In this document: piece after piece, positions 1 to 6,096 of the stretch | Numbering within the stretch: position 1 is the stretch's first letter | Layout: each line of letters starts with the position of its first letter | Assembly: GCA_030544165.1 (NCBI GenBank) | Contig: JAUNRP010000070.1 | Coordinates: 1-9,425 of the forward strand | Direction of reading: 5' to 3' | From: a bacterium | GTDB taxonomy: Bacteria > Actinomycetota > Actinomycetes > Actinomycetales > Actinomycetaceae | Length of the DNA: 9,425 bases | Position numbers and translations under genes: made by a program | The notes under the pieces: generated by a model | Told to the model about the DNA's origin: nothing | The model's input: the letters and a program-made list of their open reading frames with translations, nothing else | Databases searched by the model: none

Positions 1-111
1 CACTGGGCCCATCCCCGACAACGGGGCTCGCCTTTGGTCCGGGCGCGGACGCACCGGGCCTGTTCCCGAAGGCGGGGGCCCGACGGCGAGGGCCCGCCTT
101 TGGTCCGCGCC
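1..111. repeat. Diverged tandem copies of a palindromic intergenic repeat
   Basis: This gene-free stretch contains the 13-mer CGCCTTTGGTCCG twice, at 29-41 and 95-107 (66 bp apart). The complete unit (about 42-111) is bounded by a perfect 9-bp inverted repeat, GGCGCGGAC at 42-50 and GTCCGCGCC at 103-111. Positions 1-18 match 52-69 at 14 of 18 bases, so 1-41 is a second, shorter copy lacking roughly 25 bp of the internal part. Each copy has its own hairpin: CCCCG-ACAA-CGGGG at 13-26 and a GC-rich stem at 71-98. This looks like a REP-type or other palindromic intergenic element. The array may continue beyond the left edge. The repeat is seen directly; the class is inferred. Confidence 0.6.
71..98 (-). 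terminator. Possible terminator hairpin after rpiB
   Basis: GGCGGG at 71-76 pairs with CCCGCC at 93-98, and an alternative pairing joins GGGCCC at 76-81 with GGGCCC at 90-95 around an 8-nt loop. It begins about 28 nt past the rpiB stop. There is no T-tract on the minus strand, so this would be an actinobacterial stem-only terminator at best. It lies inside the palindromic repeat, which may be why it folds. Confidence 0.35.
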
Positions 112-125
112 GGAGAGGTGGGGCG

Positions 126-584
126 TTAGGCCCGGTCGCGCTGGGTTTCGTACTCGGCAAGGAGGTCGATGCGGCGCTGGTGGCGCTCGTCCTCGCTGAA
201 GGGTTCGGCCACGAACGCCTCGCAGATCCGGATCGCGTCCTCGAGGGAGTGCATCCGGGCGCCGATGCCCATCACGTTGGCATTGTTGTGCTGCCGGCCG
301 AGGCGGGCGGTCTCCGTGCTCCACGCCAGGGCGCAGCGGACTCCGTTCACCTTGTTCGCGGCGATCTGCTCACCGTTCCCGGAACCACCGATCACGATGC
401 CGAGCGAGCCGGGATCGGCCACCACGGCCTCGGCGGCGTCGATGCACATGGGCGGGTAGTCGTCGGCGGGGTCGTACTCGTGGGCGCCGTGGTCCACGAT
501 CTCAAGTCCGGCGTCAGCGAGGTGGGCGGCGATCGCCTCCTTGAGTTCGAAGCCTGCGTGGTCGGCGGCGATGTGAATGCGCAT
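126..584 (-). CDS. rpiB: Ribose-5-phosphate isomerase B
   Basis: This 152-aa cytosolic enzyme interconverts ribose 5-phosphate and ribulose 5-phosphate in the non-oxidative pentose phosphate pathway. It fits the LacA/RpiB family across its full length. Visible landmarks are ADHAGFELK near the N-terminus (D8, H9), the GGSGNGEQIAANK loop (S68, E72), HNN at 99-101, R110, and the C-terminal RHQRR with R134 and R138. By alignment from memory with M. tuberculosis RpiB these match Ser71, the catalytic base Glu75, His102, Arg113, Arg137 and Arg141. Having Glu rather than Cys at the base position marks the actinobacterial type. The frame stays open far upstream, but homology starts exactly at MRIHIAADHAG, which fixes the start. 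No good Shine-Dalgarno sits at normal spacing (GAGGGG is 13 nt away), and CACAAT at -12 to -7 suggests a leaderless mRNA. Confidence 0.97.
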   Translation of the reverse strand: MRIHIAADHAGFELKEAIAAHLADAGLEIVDHGAHEYDPADDYPPMCIDAAEAVVADPGSLGIVIGGSGNGEQIAANKVNGVRCALAWSTETARLGRQHNNANVMGIGARMHSLEDAIRICEAFVAEPFSEDERHQRRIDLLAEYETQRDRA

Positions 585-590
585 AGGCCC

Positions 591-596
591 ATTGTG
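591..596 (-). promoter_or_regulatory. Candidate -10 box for leaderless rpiB mRNA
   Basis: On the minus strand CACAAT lies at -12 to -7 relative to the A of the rpiB ATG, keeping the critical A2 and T6 of the TANNNT consensus. This placement would start the transcript on the ATG. No clear -35 is visible. Prediction only. Confidence 0.35.
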
Positions 597-612
597 ACCC
601 CTCGGCCCGCGC

Positions 613-654
613 GGGGGTGCCCAATTCCACTGGTTGCGAGACTCACGCACCCCC
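613..654. promoter_or_regulatory. Inverted repeat in the rpiB/M13 divergent promoter region
   Basis: Perfect 8-bp arms GGGGGTGC (613-620) and GCACCCCC (647-654) flank a 26-bp spacer in the 123-bp gap between two divergent genes. If both genes are leaderless, the arms sit roughly -29 to -70 from rpiB and -54 to -95 from the peptidase gene, within reach of both promoters. It may be a shared operator, but the arms are GC-only except for one base pair, so chance is possible. Confidence 0.35.
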
Positions 655-695
655 ACGGGAGGTGGACGGCCGCTGGAAGGCGCGGTTCGCCGTCG

Positions 696-701
696 TAGTG
701 T
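696..701 (+). promoter_or_regulatory. Candidate -10 box for leaderless M13 peptidase mRNA
   Basis: TAGTGT (TANNNT consensus) occupies exactly -12 to -7 relative to the ATG at 708. The 20 nt before the ATG contain no Shine-Dalgarno-like purine run. Together these point to a transcript starting at the A of the start codon, a common arrangement in actinomycetes. The -35 region is weak. Confidence 0.5.
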
Positions 702-707
702 TGTGCC

Positions 708-2666
708 ATGACCCAGACGCACGCCGCGGCAACCCCGCGCCCCCAGGACGACCTGTACCTCCACGTGAACGGCGAGTGGATCGAGAACCACGTGATCCCC
801 GCGGACCGGCCCTCGGACGGCGCCTTCCGGGCGCTGCGGGACCAGTCGGAGAAGGATGTGCGGGCGATCATCGAGGACTGTGCCTCGGGCGCGGAGAGCG
901 GGACGGAGGCCGAGCTGATCGGAGCGCTGTACACCTCGTTCATGGATGAGGAGACGGTGGAGTCGGCGGGGGCCGACCCGCTGCAGGAGGACCTCGGACC
1001 GATCGCGGACGCCGCGAACAAGGATGAGCTCGCGGCGGTGATCGGCCGGCTCGCACCCTCGGGTGTGACGGCACCGTTCTACTCGGAGGTCTCCAACGAT
1101 CCGCTCGATCCGGACACCTACACCACCTACATGGTCCAGGGCGGGCTCGGCCTGCCGGACGAGGCGTACTACCGCGAGGACGTTCACGCGGCCACGCGCG
1201 AGAAGTACGTGGCCCACATGGGGCGCATGCTCGAGCTCGCCGGGCTGGGAGGCGCCGAGGAGGCGGAGCGCATCATGGCGCTCGAGACCGAGCTCGCGGG
1301 CGGCCACTGGAATGTGGTGGACATGCGCGATGCCTCCAAGACCACCAACGGGATGGGCCTGGACGAGCTGGTGGAGCTCGCGGGGGCGTTCCCGCTACGG
1401 GTCTGGGTGGAGGCCACCGGGACTGTGAACGTGTTCGAGAAGCTCAACGTGATGACCCCCTCCTACTTCACGCACCTGGGGCAGGTATGGGAGAAGCACT
1501 CGCTGCTGGATCTGAAGCTGTGGCTCTCCTGGGGCGCCGTCCGTGCGCGCGCGCCGTACCTGGCGAGCGCGTTCGTGGAGGAGCACTTCGACTTCTACGG
1601 CCGGGTGCTCACCGGCGCCCAGGAGCTGCGGGCCCGCTGGAAGCGCGGGGTCTCGTTCGTTGACGGCTCGGTGCCGGAGGCCGTGGGCAAGCTGTACGTG
1701 GCGCGCCACTTCCCGCCGGCCGCCAAGGAGAAGATGGACCACCTGGTGGGGCGCCTGATCGAGGCGTACCGGGACTCCATCGTGGCGCTGGACTGGATGG
1801 GCGAGGAGACCAAGCAGAAGGCGCTGGCCAAGCTGGAGGGCTTCTACCCCAAGATCGGCTACCCGGCGGAGTTCCGGGACTACTCCTCCCTGGAGGCCTC
1901 GGCAGATGACCTGCTGGGGAACGTGCGGGCCGCCGAGGCGTTCGAGTGGAAGCGCCAGGCCGCCAAGGTGGGCGGCCCCGTGGACCGCGACGAGTGGCTG
2001 ATGCCCCCGCAGATGGTCAACGCCTACTACATGCCCACCTCGAACGAGATCGCGTTCCCGGCCGCCATCCTGCAGCCGCCGTTCTTCGACCTCGAGGCGG
2101 ACGATGCGCTCAACTACGGCGGCATCGGCGGCGTGATCGGGCACGAGATCGGCCACGGCTTCGATGACCAGGGCTCCAAGTACGGTCCCACCGGCAAGTT
2201 CGAGAGCTGGTGGACGGACGCGGATCGCGAGGCCTTCGAGGCCCGCACCAAGGCGCTCATTGACCAGTACGAGGGGCTCGTTCCCACGCAGTTCGGCGAG
2301 AACGCCGACCACCCGGTCAAGGGCGCGCTCACAATCGGCGAGAACATCGGCGATCTTGGCGGCCTCTCCATCGCCCTGAAGGCCTACGCGATCGAGCTCG
2401 CCTCGCGGGGGTCCTCGTTCGAGGACGAGCCGGAGGTGGAGGGGCTCACGGCCCTCCAGCGCGTGTTCCTCAACTGGGCCCTCATCTGGCGCGAGAAGTC
2501 CCGGGATGAGTACATGATCCAGAAGATCTCCACCGATCCGCACTCCCCCAACGAGTTCCGCTCCAACCAGGTGGTGAAGAACGTCCCCGAGTTCCACGAG
2601 GCGTTCGGCACCGCCGAGGGAGACGGCATGTGGCTCGCCCCCGAGGAGCGCGTCAAGATCTGGTGA
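708..2666 (+). CDS. pepO: M13 family (neprilysin/PepO/Zmp1-like) zinc metallopeptidase
   Basis: This 652-aa zinc endopeptidase probably cleaves oligopeptides in the cytosol. It has no signal peptide or membrane anchor, unlike animal neprilysin but like bacterial PepO and mycobacterial Zmp1 (about 660 aa). The N-terminal M13 domain (about 15-400) opens with the typical DLYLHVNGEWI. The catalytic domain has NAYY (438-441, substrate backbone binding), HEIGH (H479 and H483 zinc ligands, E480 catalytic), GENIGD (E545 third ligand, D549), H612 and R618, and ends in aromatic W652. These correspond to neprilysin N542, H583, E584, H587, E646, D650, H711 and R717; the 41-residue N-to-H spacing and the 6-residue H-to-R spacing are kept. 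The ATG at 708 fits both the homology start and the leaderless -10. It is divergent from rpiB and convergent with the dsbA-like gene. The exact substrate is unknown. Confidence 0.96.
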   Translation: MTQTHAAATPRPQDDLYLHVNGEWIENHVIPADRPSDGAFRALRDQSEKDVRAIIEDCASGAESGTEAELIGALYTSFMDEETVESAGADPLQEDLGPIADAANKDELAAVIGRLAPSGVTAPFYSEVSNDPLDPDTYTTYMVQGGLGLPDEAYYREDVHAATREKYVAHMGRMLELAGLGGAEEAERIMALETELAGGHWNVVDMRDASKTTNGMGLDELVELAGAFPLRVWVEATGTVNVFEKLNVMTPSYFTHLGQVWEKHSLLDLKLWLSWGAVRARAPYLASAFVEEHFDFYGRVLTGAQELRARWKRGVSFVDGSVPEAVGKLYVARHFPPAAKEKMDHLVGRLIEAYRDSIVALDWMGEETKQKALAKLEGFYPKIGYPAEFRDYSSLEASADDLLGNVRAAEAFEWKRQAAKVGGPVDRDEWLMPPQMVNAYYMPTSNEIAFPAAILQPPFFDLEADDALNYGGIGGVIGHEIGHGFDDQGSKYGPTGKFESWWTDADREAFEARTKALIDQYEGLVPTQFGENADHPVKGALTIGENIGDLGGLSIALKAYAIELASRGSSFEDEPEVEGLTALQRVFLNWALIWREKSRDEYMIQKISTDPHSPNEFRSNQVVKNVPEFHEAFGTAEGDGMWLAPEERVKIW

Positions 2667-2680
2667 GGTGGAGGCTGTGC

Positions 2681-2730
2681 CGGCTGCGGGGACTAGTCAT
2701 CCAGTTGCGCTAGTCGCTGCCCCTCAGCCG
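2681..2730. terminator. Bidirectional terminator between convergent genes
   Basis: A long interrupted stem is visible: CGGCTG (2681-2686) pairs with CAGCCG (2725-2730), GGG (2688-2690) with CCC (2721-2723), and GACTAG (2691-2696) with CTAGTC (2710-2715), leaving a 13-nt loop and a small bulge on the right side. It starts 14 nt past the M13 peptidase stop and takes in the stop codon of the dsbA-like gene. Sitting between two convergent genes it likely ends transcription from both sides, although neither strand has a clean U-tract. Confidence 0.6.
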
Positions 2731-3329
2731 AAGATCGGGCCCGTGGTCCTCGATCGCTTGAGCTCGAAGAACCCCGGATAGCTCGCGGCAGCCACCACGC
2801 CGTCGAACACCCGGCCCGCCTCCTCGCCCACCGGGGCCGGGGACATGACGGGACCGAAGAAGGACGAACCCGCCACGGTGATCACAGGCGTGCCCACGTC
2901 GTCGCCCACGAGCTCCACCACGGACTGCTGCAGCTCGCGGAGGCGGTCATCGCGCGAACCATCCTCGGCAGCCTCGATCAGCTCCGCCGGCAGGCCCACC
3001 TCCTCGAGCGCCTCGGCCACGGCAGTCATATCCGCAGAACCCCGGCCCTGGTTGTGGAAACGGGTCCCGATCGCGGTGTACAGCGCCCGCACGGCCTCCT
3101 GCCCGCCATGCTCCTCCGCAGCGAGCACCACGCGGATCGGCTTCCACGCGAGGTCCATCTTGCGCCGGTAATCCGGATCCAGATCGCGCCCCTCGTTGAG
3201 CGCGGCGAGGCTCATCGGCTTGAAGGTCACGCGCACATCGCGGACCTCCTCCACCTCGAGCATCCACCGCGAGGTCATCCACGCCCACGGGCACACGGGA
3301 TCGAAATAGAAGTCAACCTGCTCAGTCAT
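2724..3329 (-). CDS. DsbA-family thiol oxidoreductase, Rv2466c-like (mycothiol-linked)
   Basis: This 201-aa cytosolic thioredoxin-fold protein resembles M. tuberculosis Rv2466c, a mycothiol-dependent reductase that activates nitro prodrugs. The opening FYFDPVCPWAWMTSRWMLEV, the HNQG at 92-95, the cis-proline loop VGTPVI (P148) and the closing ASYPGFFELKR all match that family; an alpha-helical insertion occupies roughly residues 55-140. The active site reads CPWA (C13-A16): the nucleophilic cysteine is present, but the second cysteine of the Rv2466c CPWC motif is alanine. That suggests a monothiol mechanism through a mixed disulfide with mycothiol. The ATG at 3329 is the only in-frame Met near the homology start. 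The nearest strong Shine-Dalgarno (AAAGGAG, 3352-3358) is 22 nt away and would instead serve a 4-codon mini-ORF that overlaps this start. It is divergent from pepN. The precise substrate is not known. Confidence 0.92.
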   Translation of the reverse strand: MTEQVDFYFDPVCPWAWMTSRWMLEVEEVRDVRVTFKPMSLAALNEGRDLDPDYRRKMDLAWKPIRVVLAAEEHGGQEAVRALYTAIGTRFHNQGRGSADMTAVAEALEEVGLPAELIEAAEDGSRDDRLRELQQSVVELVGDDVGTPVITVAGSSFFGPVMSPAPVGEEAGRVFDGVVAAASYPGFFELKRSRTTGPIFG

Positions 3330-3435
3330 GCCTCCATCATGCGTGATCCGTCTCCTTTCCGCCGACGGCGGCGCCTCCTTCCAGCCCCGTGTTCGCTCTC
3401 CGCGTGGACGGCGGCGTCGGGGTGGCGCGCCCAGA

Positions 3436-3486
3436 CGTGGCAGGATCGGGTGCGTATCCGGCGCGCACCTGCGCGCCCCTGCCACG
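3436..3486 (+). promoter_or_regulatory. Nested stem-loop upstream of pepN
   Basis: A perfect 9-bp outer stem, CGTGGCAGG (3436-3444) with CCTGCCACG (3478-3486), encloses an inner 6-bp stem, GGTGCG (3449-3454) with CGCACC (3464-3469), with a 9-nt loop. It ends 7 nt before the pepN GAAGGAG. If transcription starts upstream of 3436 this would be a stable leader structure able to affect ribosome access; otherwise it could be a DNA operator. I found no convincing -10/-35 pair in 3330-3504, so the transcript start is open. Confidence 0.4.
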
Positions 3487-3493
3487 AAATGAC

Positions 3494-3500
3494 GAAGGAG
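3494..3500 (+). promoter_or_regulatory. Ribosome binding site of pepN
   Basis: GAAGGAG lies 4 nt before the ATG at 3505. It is a strong site and fixes the start, in contrast to the two apparently leaderless genes to the left. Confidence 0.75.
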
Positions 3501-3504
3501 ACCC

Positions 3505-6096
3505 ATGCCGGGCACCAACCTCACCCGTATCGAGGCCCAGGAGCGCGCCGCCGCCATCCAGATCGAGAGCTACGAGGTGGAGCTCGACCTCGCGGGAGAG
3601 TCCGCGGAGACGTTCCGCTCCGTCACGAAGGTGCGCTTCACGGCGTCGGAAGGCGCGGAGACGTTCTTCGATCTGATCGCGCGGAGTGTGGAATCCATCG
3701 AGCTCAATGGCGAGTCCGTGGACCCGGGGACGGCCTTCGCGGACTCCCGAATCTCCCTCACCGGGCTCGCGGAGCAGAACGAGCTCGTGGTGGACGCCAC
3801 CTGCGAGTACTCCCGCACGGGTGAGGGCCTCCACCGGTTCGTGGACCCCGCGGACGGCGAGGTCTACCTCTACTCCCAGTTCGAGGTGGCGGACTCGCGG
3901 CGCGTGTTCGCGGTGGCCGAGCAGCCGGACCTGAAGGCCACCTTCCAGTTCACCGTGACGGCCCCGGCGCACTGGATCGTCTTCTCGAACGAGAACGAGG
4001 AGCGCACCGAGCCCTCCGGGGATGGCGCCGCACAGACCTGGTACTTCCCCGCCACCCCGCGCCTGTCCCCCTACGTGACCGCTATCGTGGCAGGCCCGTA
4101 CCACGTGGGCGAGCGCGAGTTCTCCTTCACCACCGGGGATGGCCGCGAGATCCCGATGCGGGTGGCCTGCCGCGCCTCGCTCGCCGAGTACCTGGACACC
4201 GAGGAGCTCCAGGACGTGGCGGCGGCCGGGATGGAGTTCTACGAGAAGGCGTACAAGCAGCCCTACCCGTTCAACAAGTACGACCAGATCTTCGTGCCCG
4301 AGTTCAACGCCGGCGCCATGGAGAACGCCGGCTGCGTGACCTTCACCGAGACCTACGTGTTCCGCAGCAAGGTCCCGGGCGCCACCCGCGAGCGCCGCGT
4401 GATCACCAACCTGCACGAGCTCGCCCACATGTGGTTCGGGGACCTCGTGACCATGGAGTGGTGGAACGACCTGTGGCTGAACGAGTCGTTCGCCGAGTTC
4501 ATGAGCCACCTCGCCATGGTGGAGGCCACCGAGTGGAAGGACGCGTGGACCACCTTCAACACCCTCGAGAAGTCGTGGGCGCTGAACCAGGACCAGCTCC
4601 CCTCCACCCACCCGATCGTGGCCGAGATGCGTGACCTCGAGGACGTGGAGGTCAACTTCGACGGCATCACGTACGCGAAGGGCGCCTCGGTGCTCCGCCA
4701 GCTCGTGGCGTGGGTGGGCCAGGAGGAGTTCCTCGCCGGCGTGGCCGAGTACGTGCGCAAGCACAAGTGGGGCAACACCGTGCTCCAGGATCTCCTGGTG
4801 GAGCTCGAGGCCACCTCCGGGCGTGAACTCACCGAGTGGTCCAGGGTGTGGCTCGAGACCGCGGGCGTCAACACGCTGAAGCCGGAGATCGAGACCACCG
4901 GCGAGCCCGGCTCCGAGACGATCACCTCGTTCACCATCCGCCAGCTCCCCGACGCCTCGGCCGGGATCCTCCGCCCGCACCGCCTGGTGGTGGGCGCCTA
5001 TGACATCGAGGGCGAGAAGCTGGTGCGCCGCGAGCGCATCGAGCTCGATGTGGACGGCGAGCTCACCGAGGTCCCCCAGCTCGTGGGCGCCCTCCGCCCC
5101 GACCTCGTCCTCCTGAACGACGAGGACCTCGCCTACTGCAAGATCCGCCTGGACGAGGTCTCGCTCGAGACCGCCATCGCCTACGTCTCCGGCTTCGAGT
5201 CCTCGCTCGCCTCCTCGCTCGTGCTCGCCGCGGCCTGGGACATGACCCGCGACGGCGAGTGGTCGGCCTCGCGTTTCACCGAACTGGTCCTCGCGTCCAT
5301 CGGTTCCGTCACGGACTCCACCGTGATCATGGTGCTGCTGCGCCAGCTCGCGACGGCGATCCAGCACTACTCCGCCCCCGAGGGCCGGGCCGAACTCGTC
5401 TCCCGTAGCGCGGACATGCTGCTCGAGCTGGCCCGTGAGGCGGAGGCCGGCAGCGACCTCCAGTTCCAGTTGGTCAAGGCCTTCGCGCAGCACGCCAGCA
5501 CCCCCACGCAGCTCGATGCGGTGGCGGCACTGCGCTCGGGCAAGGAGGAGCTCGAGGGGCTCGAGATCGACACCGATCTCAGTTGGGACCTCCTCGTGGC
5601 CCTCGCCGCCGGAAAGCGGGCGGACGAGCAGGACATTGACGACGCCCTGATCGCCGATCCCACCGCCAACGGCCAGCAGGCCGCGGCCCGCGCCCGGGCG
5701 GCACTGCCGGACCACAAGGACGTCACCTGGACCACGCTGACCGGCTCCGACCAGTTGGCCAACACGATCCAGCTCAACACCCTGCTCGGCTTCCAGAGGG
5801 TGCACGATCGGGCACTCCTCGCCCCCTACGTGGCCCCCTACTTCGAGAAGCTCGAGTCCTTCTGGGCGGAGCGCTCCCCGGAGATGGCCGAGCAGCTCGT
5901 GGTGTGGCTCTTCCCGAGCGCGCTGACCGGTCTCGGGATCGGCGGGGACATCGTGGGCCGCGCCCAGCGCTGGCTGGACGAGCACGCGGAGGCCCCGGCG
6001 GCTCTCCGCCGCCTCGTCAGCGAGCAGATGGACACGGCGCGCCGCATGCAGGCCGCCCAGGAGGTGGACGCCGAGGAGCTCGCCTCCGAGGGCTAG
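3505..6096 (+). CDS. pepN: Aminopeptidase N (M1 family)
   Basis: This 863-aa cytosolic zinc aminopeptidase removes N-terminal residues in the final steps of peptide turnover. Its length is close to that of Streptomyces lividans PepN and M. tuberculosis Rv2467 (about 860 aa). The N-terminal beta domain (about 1-200) is followed by the catalytic domain with GAMEN (270-274, N-terminus recognition), HELAH (H304 and H308 zinc ligands, E305 catalytic base), and NESF with E327 as third ligand at the canonical 18-residue gap. Tyr390 in FDGITYAKG is the transition-state tyrosine. From about 530 on it is an ERAP1_C-like helical domain. There is no signal peptide. The start is fixed by GAAGGAG 4 nt upstream. 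It is divergent from the dsbA-like gene, and its stop codon overlaps the stop codon of the convergent HAD gene. Nothing is truncated. Confidence 0.98.
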   Translation: MPGTNLTRIEAQERAAAIQIESYEVELDLAGESAETFRSVTKVRFTASEGAETFFDLIARSVESIELNGESVDPGTAFADSRISLTGLAEQNELVVDATCEYSRTGEGLHRFVDPADGEVYLYSQFEVADSRRVFAVAEQPDLKATFQFTVTAPAHWIVFSNENEERTEPSGDGAAQTWYFPATPRLSPYVTAIVAGPYHVGEREFSFTTGDGREIPMRVACRASLAEYLDTEELQDVAAAGMEFYEKAYKQPYPFNKYDQIFVPEFNAGAMENAGCVTFTETYVFRSKVPGATRERRVITNLHELAHMWFGDLVTMEWWNDLWLNESFAEFMSHLAMVEATEWKDAWTTFNTLEKSWALNQDQLPSTHPIVAEMRDLEDVEVNFDGITYAKGASVLRQLVAWVGQEEFLAGVAEYVRKHKWGNTVLQDLLVELEATSGRELTEWSRVWLETAGVNTLKPEIETTGEPGSETITSFTIRQLPDASAGILRPHRLVVGAYDIEGEKLVRRERIELDVDGELTEVPQLVGALRPDLVLLNDEDLAYCKIRLDEVSLETAIAYVSGFESSLASSLVLAAAWDMTRDGEWSASRFTELVLASIGSVTDSTVIMVLLRQLATAIQHYSAPEGRAELVSRSADMLLELAREAEAGSDLQFQLVKAFAQHASTPTQLDAVAALRSGKEELEGLEIDTDLSWDLLVALAAGKRADEQDIDDALIADPTANGQQAAARARAALPDHKDVTWTTLTGSDQLANTIQLNTLLGFQRVHDRALLAPYVAPYFEKLESFWAERSPEMAEQLVVWLFPSALTGLGIGGDIVGRAQRWLDEHAEAPAALRRLVSEQMDTARRMQAAQEVDAEELASEG

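Noticed and set aside
1..125. CRISPR fragment from the repeated 13-mer
   Set aside because: There are only two copies, and the DNA between them is itself repeated and palindromic rather than unique spacer. No cas gene is near.
585..1307. N-terminal extension of the rpiB frame to 393 aa
   Set aside because: It runs through the divergent promoter region and antisense to the M13 gene. RpiB homology begins at 584 and the family is about 150-160 aa.
1395..2597. A 400-codon minus-strand frame antisense to the M13 peptidase
   Set aside because: Its composition is typical of a shadow frame with no motif, while the plus strand carries the complete M13 protein.
3330..3504. A -10/-35 promoter pair for pepN such as CAGGAT at 3441-3446
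   Set aside because: No acceptable -35 sits at the right distance, and the hexamer falls inside the stem-loop arm, so I did not call it.
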